From Nitrososphaerota archaeon (GTDB lineage Archaea > Thermoproteota > Nitrososphaeria > Nitrososphaerales > Nitrososphaeraceae), in contig VBPX01000041.1 of NCBI GenBank assembly GCA_005877075.1, positions 18,429 to 82,428 on the forward strand: a stretch of DNA of 64,000 nt, read 5' to 3'. Below the pieces are notes generated by a model. That model was not told where the DNA came from. It saw only the letters and a list, made by a program, of their open reading frames with translations, and did not search any database. Of the stretch, positions 37,566 to 46,899 are shown one piece after another (position 1 is the stretch's first letter; each line of letters starts with the position of its first letter). Both the position numbers and the translations under genes were made by a program.

Positions 37566-37754
37566 ATGACTGAAACTATCGAAGTATACGAATTCAATAT
37601 GAAATTTACATTTACTTGCCCAAAATGTGATTATAAAAATGAAGATATCTCTTCTGTAGATATCGCTAACGGCAATGCAGAGTGTGGAATGTGTGAAACT
37701 ATTTTTAAAATAGAGGGCGTTGACGGAATAAAGATTTTTGCACTTGTAGAATAA
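37566..37754 (+). CDS. Small zinc-ribbon protein
   Basis: 62 residues with CPKCDYKNE and CGMCET pairs in a beta-rich ribbon. ATG preceded by an AT-rich promoter region (TTTTTTTCTAATTG). One of several stand-alone ribbons in the window. Function unknown. Confidence 0.6.
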   Translation: MTETIEVYEFNMKFTFTCPKCDYKNEDISSVDIANGNAECGMCETIFKIEGVDGIKIFALVE

Positions 37755-37826
37755 TTTCTTAGATTTGATGATACTTAAATTGGTATTAATGTTATATTAA
37801 AATACGCTTTAATTATTAATTCATTA

Positions 37827-39486
37827 ATGAAACTTATCAGTAGAACTGTAGTTAATGGACCTGCGAGGGCTCCGCATAGAGCCATGTATAAAGCGATGGG
37901 TCTAAATGATGACGATTTGTTAAAACCCATAGTGGGCGTTTCTTCCACATGTAATGAAGCGACACCCTGTAACATTCATTTAGGAGATTTAGCTCAGCAT
38001 TCAAAGGCTGGAGTAAAAGATTCAGGTTGTACTCCAAGAGAATTTACCGCAGTTTCTGTTTCAGATGGTATAGCAATGGGACATGAGGGAATGAAGGCAT
38101 CTCTTGTTAGCCGTGAAGTTATTGCAGATTCAATTGAGATAATGATGCGAGCCCATGGATATGATGCACTCGTTGGAATTTCAGGATGTGACAAGAGTTT
38201 ACCAGGAACTATCATGGGGATGGCTAGAATGAATCTGCCATCAATATTTGTCTACGGAGGTACAATTTTACCAGGAACTTGGAATGGAAAGCCGGTTACC
38301 ATACAAGACGTATATGAAGCGGTCGGTTCATTCGAAACAGGTAAGATGAACTTGGAAGATTTAAAAAATTTGGAAAATGTTGCATGTCCATCGGCGGGCT
38401 CATGCGGCGGCATGTATACGGCAAATACAATGGCCTGTATCAGTGAAGCACTGGGTATAGCCCTACCGGGAAGCGCTTCTCCTCCTGCATTGAGCGAAAA
38501 GAGAAACAAGATCTGCTATGAAACGGGAAAACAAATCTATCATCTTTTAGAGAATAATATAAGACCAAAGGATATCCTTACCTTTGAAGCATTTGAAAAT
38601 GCAATAGCAATTGCAAATGCAATTGGAGGTTCAACCAATGCAATACTTTTCTAAAGAGATAGGTGTACATCTTGATTTACGAGACTTTGAGCGAATTCGT
38701 AAGAGAACACCTCATCTAGCTGACACAAGACCTGGAGGTATGTATGTAATGGTTGATTTAGATAGGGTAGGAGGAGTGCCTGTCATACTAAAAAGTTTAC
38801 TGAAAAAAGGATTATTGAATCCAGATACCTTGACTGTCACAGGCAAGACAATGAAAGAAAATCTTCAAAAAATATCGCAAACTAGTTCTGAACCAGTAAT
38901 ATATTCATGTGAAAAACCTCTTCACCCAGAAGGCACGCTCAAAATTCTAAAAGGAACGCTAGCTCCTGAGGGTGCAGTAATAAAGATCGCAGGCCTCCAG
39001 AGGACCAGATTTGAAGGATTTGCAAAAGTGTTTAATTCTGAAGAAGGTGCCTTTGAAGCAATTTCAAAACAAGAAATAAAGAAAGGAGATGTAATTGTGA
39101 TTAGATATGAAGGTCCTAAAGGGGGACCTGGTATGAGGGAGATGCTAGCCGTTACTGCTGCACTAGTTGGACAAGGACTTGGAACGGAAGTATCAATGGT
39201 TACAGATGGAAGGTTTTCTGGAGCAACAAGAGGATTTATGGTTGGTCATGTTTCGCCTGAAGCGACAGTAGGCGGACCGATTTCGCTGGTAAGAAAAGGC
39301 GATAAGATCAGCATTGACCTTGACAATGGAAAGATCGATTTGAAAGTCAGTAGCACAGAACTTAACAGAAGAAGAAAATCATGGAAGCCAATTAAAACAA
39401 AATATAAGGTCGGAGTGTTGGCAAAATACAGGTTGCTTGCTAGGTCAGCATCAGAAGGAGCCGTAACAATACCCTCATTGAAATAG
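37827..39486 (+). pseudogene. ilvD: Dihydroxy-acid dehydratase, interrupted by an internal frameshift
   Basis: The first frame (37827-38654) holds the N-terminal two thirds of the Fe-S domain: STCNEATPCN, SGCDKSLPG and CPSAGSCGGMYTANTM supply the cluster cysteines. It ends soon after GGSTNAIL with a TAA. The second frame resumes at [16 protein letters not shown] and gives the whole C-terminal domain ([26 protein letters not shown]) to TAG 39484-39486. Family members have about five more residues at the join (HLxA-type), so I infer a deletion of about 14 nt near 38650. The enzyme makes 2-oxoisovalerate and 2-oxo-3-methylvalerate; if the break is real the cell needs another copy or a branched-chain amino acid supply. 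Confidence 0.9.
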
Positions 39487-39543
39487 GCTTTTGGGCACGT
39501 GTCAAAAACTAGCAAAACTTAGCAAACCTTGATATTCACTCAA

Positions 39544-40281
39544 ATGGCACATTTCAAAAACCTTTTCCTATTGTCAATTATTGTCATATCCATAATTTCA
39601 GTCGTATTTTTCTTGTACAGGTACGAGTCAGTTACGGTAAATTTTTTCCCTCAAAATTCTGATTTGATATTTCAAGGTATTTTCAACAATGCTACTAGTT
39701 TGGCAGAGTTAGGAAATACTACAAGGTCTCTTGGGATAAGTAATATTTCAGGAATTAATGCAAATCAAAATGCAACCATTGTGAACAAAAATAACAAAAC
39801 AAATGAACCTCTGGACGATATCGATTCAATAAGTAACCCTATCGATACCCTTACAAAGATGATAGTTAGTATATTAGAAAAGTCCACAATCGATAATTCA
39901 AAAATTAGTAAAGACCAAGGGCTCAAAAACTACTACGATTTGAAAGGAACGTGGAACCTTGCAATTAGAGGTGATAAATTTTCAAACTTTACAGGTGTAA
40001 TACTTTTGAACAATACGTATAATCACATTACCAAGAATTATAGTTTGAATCTTGTTACTTCCAGTGCTGATAATATCACGTTCGAGGCAACAAATCAGAT
40101 AATAAAAATAAAAGGAACTGGCGATTTGACTCTTGACAATCAAACTGCAAAGGTTGAATTATTAATAATTCTATATAAAAACGAAAATATCTATGTAGTA
40201 TTTGTCTCTAAAACTAATGAAAATCTATTTGATAATTTTCTAATTCATGGAAATATATCAGAGAAAAAATTTGAATATTGA
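39544..40281 (+). CDS. Membrane-anchored exported hypothetical protein
   Basis: About 245 residues from the ATG at 39544 (a TTG at 39529 is in frame). A single N-terminal helix (about 5-24) anchors it; the outer part is Asn/Ser/Thr-rich for 90 residues, then a beta-rich domain (GTWNLAIRGDKFSNFTGVILL) that recalls lipocalin-like or META-type barrels, without a firm match. Probably surface exposed. Function unknown. Confidence 0.6.
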   Translation: MAHFKNLFLLSIIVISIISVVFFLYRYESVTVNFFPQNSDLIFQGIFNNATSLAELGNTTRSLGISNISGINANQNATIVNKNNKTNEPLDDIDSISNPIDTLTKMIVSILEKSTIDNSKISKDQGLKNYYDLKGTWNLAIRGDKFSNFTGVILLNNTYNHITKNYSLNLVTSSADNITFEATNQIIKIKGTGDLTLDNQTAKVELLIILYKNENIYVVFVSKTNENLFDNFLIHGNISEKKFEY

Positions 40282-40310
40282 TGATAGTTAAGACTCATTT
40301 TAATTATAGC

Positions 40311-40709
40311 TTATTCAGCGCCTATCAGGCCAATTAAATCAAATCCTTCAGAGATCTTTGAACTTATTTCTGCAATTGAAATCAAATGCCCATCGGGATC
40401 TTCTATTATTGTGTGCTTGCCAAACGATTCTTGTTTGGGTTCCTTAAAAAATTTAACATTTTTCTCTTTCAGTTTATTGGCGACTGATTCCAAATTACTA
40501 ACCATGAACCCAACTAGAATTCCAGAGCTCTTTGTTTTCACTTTATTCTTAGACGGATGTAAGGCTAGTACTGTGCCGCTTGAAAAGAATTCGACCCATT
40601 CGGTAGAAGTGTTCTTGACGGGTAGTTCCAAAATATTGCGATAAAATTTAATAGATTTATCCATATCACTCACCAAGAGGATTACTGCTCCAAGTCTTTT
40701 GAATGTCAA
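40311..40709 (-). CDS. Glyoxalase/VOC-superfamily protein
   Basis: 132 residues with the paired beta-alpha-beta modules of the VOC fold: RLGAVILLVSDMDKSIKFY at the start and EDPDGHLISIAE near the end, where the metal-binding Glu would lie. The N-terminal His of glyoxalase I is replaced, so function cannot be assigned. Divergent from the zinc dehydrogenase. Confidence 0.82.
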   Translation of the reverse strand: MTFKRLGAVILLVSDMDKSIKFYRNILELPVKNTSTEWVEFFSSGTVLALHPSKNKVKTKSSGILVGFMVSNLESVANKLKEKNVKFFKEPKQESFGKHTIIEDPDGHLISIAEISSKISEGFDLIGLIGAE

Positions 40710-40802
40710 ATTACTGCAAAATGATTAATTCCGAATTAATAACTTATCGATCTTAGACACAAATTGAACTTTAAATTATAGTAAATTATATAAAATTTTT
40801 AA

Positions 40803-40814
40803 TTTACTTAAAAC
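40803..40814 (+). promoter_or_regulatory. TATA-like box for the zinc dehydrogenase
   Basis: TTTACTTAAAAC lies 19-30 nt upstream of the ATG at 40833, consistent with a leaderless mRNA. Confidence 0.35.
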
Positions 40815-40832
40815 AAGATTAGTGAAATTCAA

Positions 40833-41855
40833 ATGTTGACCGTAAAAGTAGTTGATAATAAGATAGCTTTGGTTGAAAGTGATTTACCCAAATTTGATCA
40901 GGACGAAATCTTGGTCAGAATGCATTCATGTGGTATATGTGGTTCTGATTTAGAAAAAGTCTATGGAAATTACGGGATGAAATCTGTGCGGGTAGGACAT
41001 GAGCCTGCAGGAGACACTATTGCAGTCGGTAAAAATGTAAAGAAATTTCAAGAAGGAGACAGGGTTTTCGTCCATCACCACGTCAGCTGTTACTCTTGCC
41101 GATATTGCATTCAAGGAAATTATACAATGTGTAACAATTATCAAAAAAGCAATATTGAACCTTGCGGATTATCTGAGGAGTTTATCGTTCCAAAATGGAA
41201 TATTGAGCATGGTGGTGTGTTAAAGCTGCCTGAATCAATTTCTTATGACGAAGCTGCGTTAATTGAACCATTTGCTTGCTGCATAAGAGGGCTAAACAAA
41301 ATTTCAATAAAACATGGAGATAATGTGGCTATTTTGGGGGCTGGACCGACTGGTGTAATGCATATGCTGTTGGCCAAAATGTGGGGTGCCAACAATATTG
41401 TGGTTTCTGATATCAATGAATTTAGATTGAAATTTGTTGAAAAATACGGTGTAATTCCTGTAAATTCAAAGCAAGATAATTTGGATGACGTCATCAACCA
41501 AAATACGGAAAACATAGGAGCTGATGTGACTATCTTGGCTACTGGCAGTATTAAGGCATTTGAAAGTTCACTTAAAATCACAAGAAGAGGTGGAAAAATA
41601 TTACTTTTCGGTGTCCCATCACTTGGAAGTAAATTTGAACTAGATTTGAGCTCCATTTATTCCAACGAACAAATAATCATCCCAAGCTATGGTGCTTCCG
41701 AAATAGAAACGAATCAGGCATTATCTTTGATTTCTGACAAATCAATCGATCTTTTACCTCTTGTCACCCATCGTTTTCAAATTAGAGAATCTAGTGACGC
41801 TTTCAAATGCGCGCATGATGCCTTGGATGCTATGAAGGTATTGATAGTAACATAA
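40833..41855 (+). CDS. Zinc-dependent medium-chain dehydrogenase
   Basis: 340 residues. The catalytic-zinc segment MHSCGICGSDLEKVYG and GHEPAG, and the structural-zinc C-x2-C-x2-C-x7-C in CYSCRYCIQGNYTMC, mark the threonine/sorbitol dehydrogenase type of MDR family. The nucleotide-binding loop is ILGAGPTGVMH. Substrate is probably a polyol or amino alcohol. The LsrF-like gene follows 50 nt later on the same strand and may share a pathway. Confidence 0.9.
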   Translation: MLTVKVVDNKIALVESDLPKFDQDEILVRMHSCGICGSDLEKVYGNYGMKSVRVGHEPAGDTIAVGKNVKKFQEGDRVFVHHHVSCYSCRYCIQGNYTMCNNYQKSNIEPCGLSEEFIVPKWNIEHGGVLKLPESISYDEAALIEPFACCIRGLNKISIKHGDNVAILGAGPTGVMHMLLAKMWGANNIVVSDINEFRLKFVEKYGVIPVNSKQDNLDDVINQNTENIGADVTILATGSIKAFESSLKITRRGGKILLFGVPSLGSKFELDLSSIYSNEQIIIPSYGASEIETNQALSLISDKSIDLLPLVTHRFQIRESSDAFKCAHDALDAMKVLIVT

Positions 41856-41872
41856 TGAGTATCGCGATCAAA

Positions 41873-41880
41873 ACATAAAT
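41873..41880 (+). promoter_or_regulatory. TATA-like box for the LsrF-like gene
   Basis: ACATAAATA lies about 27-33 nt before the ATG at 41906 and supports that start over the GTG at 41891. Confidence 0.35.
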
Positions 41881-41905
41881 AACTTGTATAGTGAGCTTAT
41901 TTTAC

Positions 41906-42724
41906 ATGGATTGGGGAATAAGAAATCGCTTATCAAGGATATTGAACCCACAAGATGGAAAAGGAGTTATGCTCGCAGTTGATCATGGCTATTTTTTAGG
42001 TCCCACTGAAAAATTGGAGAATCCAAGAAAGACAATTAAGCCACTACTAAAATATGCGGAATCTTTGATGCTCACTAGAGGAATTTTGAGAAGATGCGTT
42101 GATCCGGATTCTGATATTCCAATAGTATTGCGCGTTTCTGGAGGCACTAGTATTTTAGGCGAAGATCTGTCAAATGAGACTATTACAACGTCAGTTGAAG
42201 AAGCAATAAAACTCAATGCTTCGTGTTTGGCTTTGTCTATTTTTGTTGGAAGTAAATATGAACACCAGACACTAAGTAATCTTTCTAAACTGGTAGACCA
42301 AGGAGAGAATTATGGAATCCCAGTATTAGCAGTTACCGCAGTTGGAAAAGAAATGGCCCGAGATGCAAGATATCTTGCTCTATCCTGTAGAATAGCCGGG
42401 GAATTAGGAGCTCATTTGGTAAAAACCTATTACTGTGAAAACTTTGAAAATGTGGTTGAAGGATGCCCTGTGCCAGTCATTATTGCAGGTGGCAAAAAAT
42501 TACCAGAAAAGGAGGCACTCAATTTGACGTTTAATGCAATAAAAGATGGAGCGTCAGGTGTGGATATGGGTAGAAATATTTGGCAATCTAATTATCCAGT
42601 TGAAATGATTCAGGCTGTCCGAGCAATTGTTCATGACAAGTTAACGGTAGAAGAGTCAATGAATTCATTCTTTTTGAACAAAAATATACGATCTAACGAA
42701 TTGGAAACCTTAAAGACAACATAA
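41906..42724 (+). CDS. DhnA/LsrF-type class I aldolase or thiolase
   Basis: About 272 residues. The start MDWGIRNRLSRILNPQDG, AVDHGYFLGP, LMLTRGILRR, VKTYYCENF (lysine position) and GGKKLPEKEAL with SGVDMGRNIWQS follow closely the pattern I recall for LsrF, the thiolase that ends AI-2 (phospho-DPD) breakdown. The same fold includes class I fructose-bisphosphate aldolases and aminodeoxyheptulosonate synthase, and archaea without lsr genes may use it for sugar metabolism. I chose ATG 41906; GTG 41891 adds five residues. No other lsr gene is near. Confidence 0.85.
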   Translation: MDWGIRNRLSRILNPQDGKGVMLAVDHGYFLGPTEKLENPRKTIKPLLKYAESLMLTRGILRRCVDPDSDIPIVLRVSGGTSILGEDLSNETITTSVEEAIKLNASCLALSIFVGSKYEHQTLSNLSKLVDQGENYGIPVLAVTAVGKEMARDARYLALSCRIAGELGAHLVKTYYCENFENVVEGCPVPVIIAGGKKLPEKEALNLTFNAIKDGASGVDMGRNIWQSNYPVEMIQAVRAIVHDKLTVEESMNSFFLNKNIRSNELETLKTT

Positions 42725-42758
42725 ATATTTTTAATGGGTCTTATTTGATTACTTTAGC

Positions 42759-42884
42759 ATGTCGGAGTATGAAGGGGGTACTTTTAGGTGCGAAATATGT
42801 GCAAAAGAATTTCTAACAAAGAACGAATGCGACGCTCATTATGAAGATGTTCACGGGGACGAAATTGCAAACATTGGTGAATAG
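42759..42884 (+). CDS. Tiny C2H2 zinc-finger protein
   Basis: 41 residues: FRCEICAKEFLTKNECDAHYEDVH is a complete C-x2-C-x12-H-x4-H finger, with an acidic tail after it. ATG at 42759, TAG at 42882-42884. Lies 35 nt after the LsrF-like gene. Function unknown; archaeal mini C2H2 proteins are mostly uncharacterised. Confidence 0.65.
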   Translation: MSEYEGGTFRCEICAKEFLTKNECDAHYEDVHGDEIANIGE

Positions 42885-42969
42885 CTCTTTTCTTGTGAAA
42901 GAGCAAATGGAACGTAATACGGTAATGTTAGATTTTTTAGTGACCAAATTAATTTATTTAAAGATATAG

Positions 42970-44202
42970 TTGAAAATTGCAAATGTAGTTTTGTTTGAGC
43001 TTGGAATATGCATTCTTGAGGACACTAATCTAAATTATGTAAAAAAATTTGAAAATCCTGAACTGGAGTATTCTTCAATCCTCCAGGGTGAAAATAATGT
43101 GATAGCGGACTTGATTCCAAAATTGAGGGATTACGATCAAATTAGAGTAAATAATAAGAGTTTAGTTGAAATTCTTCAGAGCGAAAATATTGATGTTAAA
43201 TTAATGTCTGATTCAAGACAAAATGAAATAAATCAAAATAAATTGGATCTGATTGTCAAATTTGGACTCGCTGAAAATAAAGAAGAACTATCTGCTATCT
43301 TGCAAAGGTTTGCGATAAATCTTTCATCCATGAAGGTGAAAAAAACATCTGAAAAATTAGATCTTCATTTGATCCAAGCAGTTAATACACTAGATGAACT
43401 AGACGAGATAATTAATACAATAAGTACAAGAATTCGTGAATGGTATGGACTTCATTTCCCAGAATTGGACTATATACTTCAAAATATTATCACATATGCC
43501 AGTATTGTAAAGGATGCAGGACCAAGAGAAAATATTTCCAAGGAACTCTTAGGTCAACTCGATGTGCCTGAAAAAAAAATTGAATTAATTCAACTAGCCA
43601 TAGTAAAAAGTCAGGGAGGAGACCTTACTCCTGAAAGTTCTGAATCTCTAAAAATTTTAGCATCACAAGTTATAAAGTTATCAGAATTAAGAACAAGTCT
43701 ATCTGACACGATTGAAAATTTGATGGAAACACTTGCTCCAAACATAAAAAATATTCTTACTGCAATAATAGGCGCAAGATTAATTGCTAAAGCAGGTAGC
43801 CTATCGAAATTGGCGCAGATGCCTTCGAGTACAATTCAAATAATTGGTGCAGAGAAGGCATTGTTTAGAGCATTAAAAACTGGCACCAGACCTCCAAAAC
43901 ACGGTTTATTATTTCAGCATCCATCAGTTCACGCTGCTCCAAAATGGCAAAGAGGTAAAATTGCCCGTGCATTGTCCTCAAAAATTGCGATTGCTGTTAG
44001 AATCGATGTATACCGAAACGCATCTTTGGATACATCAATATCAGAGAAATTGAATAGGAGAATAGAAACTATTCAGCGGATTTATCATGAACCTCCAAAA
44101 GTAAAAGATACTTTCGAAAATAGGTTTGTGAATAAGAGAATAAAAAAATCTCTCAAATTCAAAAAGAGAAATATGTATCATGGAAAACGAAGACGCTATT
44201 AG
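42970..44202 (+). CDS. Nop5/Nop56-58 homologue, C/D-box snoRNP core protein
   Basis: 410 residues. N-terminal fibrillarin-binding domain, a helical coiled-coil middle and a NOP domain with IGARLIAKAGSLSKLAQMPSS, then GAEKALFRAL and HPSVHAA near the RNA-binding part, ending in a basic tail. It scaffolds L7Ae and fibrillarin on C/D guide RNAs for 2'-O-methylation. TTG start. Its stop overlaps the fibrillarin start by 23 nt, so the pair is translationally linked. Confidence 0.95.
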   Translation: MKIANVVLFELGICILEDTNLNYVKKFENPELEYSSILQGENNVIADLIPKLRDYDQIRVNNKSLVEILQSENIDVKLMSDSRQNEINQNKLDLIVKFGLAENKEELSAILQRFAINLSSMKVKKTSEKLDLHLIQAVNTLDELDEIINTISTRIREWYGLHFPELDYILQNIITYASIVKDAGPRENISKELLGQLDVPEKKIELIQLAIVKSQGGDLTPESSESLKILASQVIKLSELRTSLSDTIENLMETLAPNIKNILTAIIGARLIAKAGSLSKLAQMPSSTIQIIGAEKALFRALKTGTRPPKHGLLFQHPSVHAAPKWQRGKIARALSSKIAIAVRIDVYRNASLDTSISEKLNRRIETIQRIYHEPPKVKDTFENRFVNKRIKKSLKFKKRNMYHGKRRRY

Positions 44203-44854
44203 TTACATTACTCTTAATGGTAAAGAACATATAGCTACTGTAAATCTATTGAAAGGAATTACTCTATACGGTGAAAAACTAGTCACTCGAAATGGAAGTG
44301 AATACCGCACATGGGATCCCTTTAGGAGTAAATTAGCTGCGGCATATATCAAGGGATTAAAATTTGATTTCTCTTCAGTAGGAAACATATTATATTTAGG
44401 TGCATCAACAGGAACAACAGTGAGTCACCTATCGGACATAATTGGATATTCTGGTAAAATTTTTGCTGTTGAATCTTCGACGAGAGTTGCAAGAGAGTTA
44501 ATTTCAAATGTCTCGTCTAAGAGAACAAATGTCATACCAATAATAGAAGATGCAAGGAAACCGAGAAATTATTTTTCAATATATGATAAAATGGATCTTG
44601 TCTATTGCGACATTGCCCAACCAGATCAAACAAGTATAGCCATTGAAAATTGTAAAATATATCTTAAAGAAGGAAAACCAATACTTCTTGTTATCAAAAC
44701 TAGAAGTATTGATGTGACAATGTCTCCAAAAAAGGTAATCGCACAAGAAATAAAAAAATTACAAAATAATTTTTTTGAAATTAGACAACAAATAGATCTT
44801 GAGCCATTCGACAAGGATCATGCAATGATAAAGGCAATATTTTATACAAAATAG
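44180..44854 (+). CDS. flpA: Fibrillarin, rRNA/tRNA 2'-O-methyltransferase
   Basis: 224 residues. Rossmann methyltransferase: ILYLGASTGTTVSHLSDI (SAM loop), FAVESSTRVARELI, then DLVYCDIAQPDQTS with the catalytic Asp and Lys positions, and KTRSIDVT. Works with Nop5 and L7Ae. Overlaps nop5 by 23 nt. Confidence 0.95.
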   Translation: MENEDAISYITLNGKEHIATVNLLKGITLYGEKLVTRNGSEYRTWDPFRSKLAAAYIKGLKFDFSSVGNILYLGASTGTTVSHLSDIIGYSGKIFAVESSTRVARELISNVSSKRTNVIPIIEDARKPRNYFSIYDKMDLVYCDIAQPDQTSIAIENCKIYLKEGKPILLVIKTRSIDVTMSPKKVIAQEIKKLQNNFFEIRQQIDLEPFDKDHAMIKAIFYTK

Positions 44855-45493
44855 TCATAGGTATATATCCAAACCAGAAACAATCATTTGAGCAGGTTTC
44901 CAAGATTTTCTTGCGAATGGCGGAATTTCCTTTTTTTCTCTAAACCACTTTCTTACAAACTCTATTGTTTTTTTGTCTGAAGGATATCCACTGCCAATGT
45001 CCCCGTATCTCATCCGGATTTTACCTATTTCACAATCACGTACAATTTTTGCGATAATAGAGGCCCCTGAAACTACAACGTTCAATTTGTCAGCATGGTG
45101 CATAGAAATTACTCTAGTATTTTTTTGATTAAGAAAACTACTAATGGTTCTTTCATATCTTGAGGGGTTTATATCACAGGAGTCTACATACGTCTTGTCC
45201 GATTTCATATTTTGTATTGTGATAGCCATAGCTTCTGCTTCAAGCAGGTTTAGATTGTTTTTAAAAACATGAAAGTCAATATCTTCGATGCTTATATTAC
45301 AGACACAAATTGACTTTGCAATACTTACAATCTGACCAAAGAGAACCTGTCTTTTTTTTCGTGTAAGTAACTTTGAATCTTTAATCCCTTTCTCAATCAT
45401 TTCTGAAATCGATTTTTTGCTCACACAAATTCCTGCTACAATTATTGGTCCTAATAATGATCCTCTACCAGCTTCATCTACTCCACAAATGAT
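44855..45493 (-). CDS. rnhB: Ribonuclease HII, start unclear
   Basis: Removes RNA from RNA-DNA hybrids and single ribonucleotides. Visible catalytic motifs: VDEAGRG at about 45481-45461, YVDSCDI and SIIAKIVRD. From the nearest in-frame GTG (45424) only 189 residues remain and the DEAGRG catalytic Asp-Glu is lost. The frame is open upstream to a TGA near 45535, but no ATG, GTG or TTG lies in between. An ATC or ATT just before CGVDEAGRG (45493-45488) would give a normal 211-213-residue enzyme; the alternative is a frameshift joining an ATG at 45539. Coordinates follow the ATC reading. Confidence 0.8.
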   Translation of the reverse strand: MICGVDEAGRGSLLGPIIVAGICVSKKSISEMIEKGIKDSKLLTRKKRQVLFGQIVSIAKSICVCNISIEDIDFHVFKNNLNLLEAEAMAITIQNMKSDKTYVDSCDINPSRYERTISSFLNQKNTRVISMHHADKLNVVVSGASIIAKIVRDCEIGKIRMRYGDIGSGYPSDKKTIEFVRKWFREKKEIPPFARKSWKPAQMIVSGLDIYL

Positions 45494-45613
45494 ATTTTCC
45501 TTACTACTGAACTCTAATCCCTTTACCCCAAATCAACATCTGTTGCTATTTTATCCGTATCCCTTTTGGAATCATGATATATTAAGAGTTATCAATTATC
45601 CTATAAATTAGGA

Positions 45614-46789
45614 TTGAAAAATGATTTCAAAAGGATCAAAGAAGGAAAAACAGAACTCCTAGTTCCGTCTGTTTCACTATCAGAAAAAGTACCTCCAAAA
45701 AATCCTGCTTTTTTTAATCCAAGTGCCAAGTGGAATAGAGATGTTTCTGTGTTGATCTACAAGACATATGCCTCTTTCTCAAAAAATGCCAGAACCTTTG
45801 CCGATTCAATCTGTGGCGTTGGGGCAAGAGGATTGAGAACTGCAGTCGAAGTGCCAAAAATAGATACGGTTTATCTTAATGATCTAAATCCCATCGCCAT
45901 AGAACTCGCAAAAGAAAGCGCCAAACTGAATGAGATAGAAAACAAATGTGTTTTTGATATCAATGAGGTATGCAAATTTTTAAATTTTGAGCAACGTGAT
46001 GTTCGAAAATTTGACATAGTGGATCTTGATCCGTTTGGAAGTCCGTCACCTTATGTAGATTGTGTTTTGCGGTCCGTAAACAACCATGGATTGATATCAA
46101 TTACAGCAACGGACACTGCAGTTTTATGTGGAGTATATCCAAACGTGTGTTATAGAAAATACTATGGATTTCCAATAAGAACCGATTATTGTAATGAAAT
46201 TGGAATAAGGCTTTTGGTCTCTTTTATAGCATTGAACGCTTCACGATTTGATTTATCTGTAATTCCATATTTCTGTCATAACAATCTTCATTATATGAGA
46301 GTATATCTGAAGGTGGTATTTGGTAACTCTCTTGCAAATTCTGTTTCTTCAAAAATAGGACATCTTAAGCATTGTCGCAATTGTAATCATCGTAAAGTTG
46401 AAAATCTTAAGGAACACAATGTGCTTTGCGAAATATGTAATTCAAAATGTATCTTAGCCGGACCACTCTGGATAGAGAACCTATTTGACTTTGAATTTGT
46501 AAAGGAGACGTTAAATGTGTTGGAAAAGGATGAATATCTTTCATCAAGTGAAACTAATTATAAAAGGCTACTTAGAATGATGCAAATTTGTAAAAATGAA
46601 CTAGCATATCCATTTTATTTTGAAACAGATAGTATTGCATCTAAAGCAAAAAAGAGTTCGATCTCATTGGATAAAGTGATTAACTCTCTTATTGAAAATG
46701 GATTCAAGGCATCAAAAACTATTATGAATGATAAAGGATTCAAAACAAATGCCTCTTCAAATGATATAATTAATGCCCTTTACAAATAA
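45614..46789 (+). CDS. trm1: tRNA (guanine-26-N2)-dimethyltransferase
   Basis: 391 residues, archaeal Trm1. SADENOSYL-methionine domain: FADSICGVGARGLRTAVEV, LNDLNPIAIELAKES, and DLDPFGSPSPYVD (catalytic Asp region). The C-terminal zinc region has HCRNCNH and CEIC. Makes m2,2G26 in tRNA. TTG start; divergent from rnhB by roughly 100 nt. Confidence 0.94.
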   Translation: MKNDFKRIKEGKTELLVPSVSLSEKVPPKNPAFFNPSAKWNRDVSVLIYKTYASFSKNARTFADSICGVGARGLRTAVEVPKIDTVYLNDLNPIAIELAKESAKLNEIENKCVFDINEVCKFLNFEQRDVRKFDIVDLDPFGSPSPYVDCVLRSVNNHGLISITATDTAVLCGVYPNVCYRKYYGFPIRTDYCNEIGIRLLVSFIALNASRFDLSVIPYFCHNNLHYMRVYLKVVFGNSLANSVSSKIGHLKHCRNCNHRKVENLKEHNVLCEICNSKCILAGPLWIENLFDFEFVKETLNVLEKDEYLSSSETNYKRLLRMMQICKNELAYPFYFETDSIASKAKKSSISLDKVINSLIENGFKASKTIMNDKGFKTNASSNDIINALYK

Positions 46790-46899
46790 ATAATAATTTA
46801 TGATAAACAATGTCGTGACATGTTGGGGAATTTCGTTAATATTCTATACGATACTACTACCTGATAACAGTTAATTACTATACTCTCATTAAAAACTTA

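Noticed and set aside
38611..39486. Independent gene starting at 38611
   Set aside because: Its first residues ([12 protein letters not shown]) are out-of-frame ilvD; from SKEIGV on it is the C-terminal part of dihydroxy-acid dehydratase.
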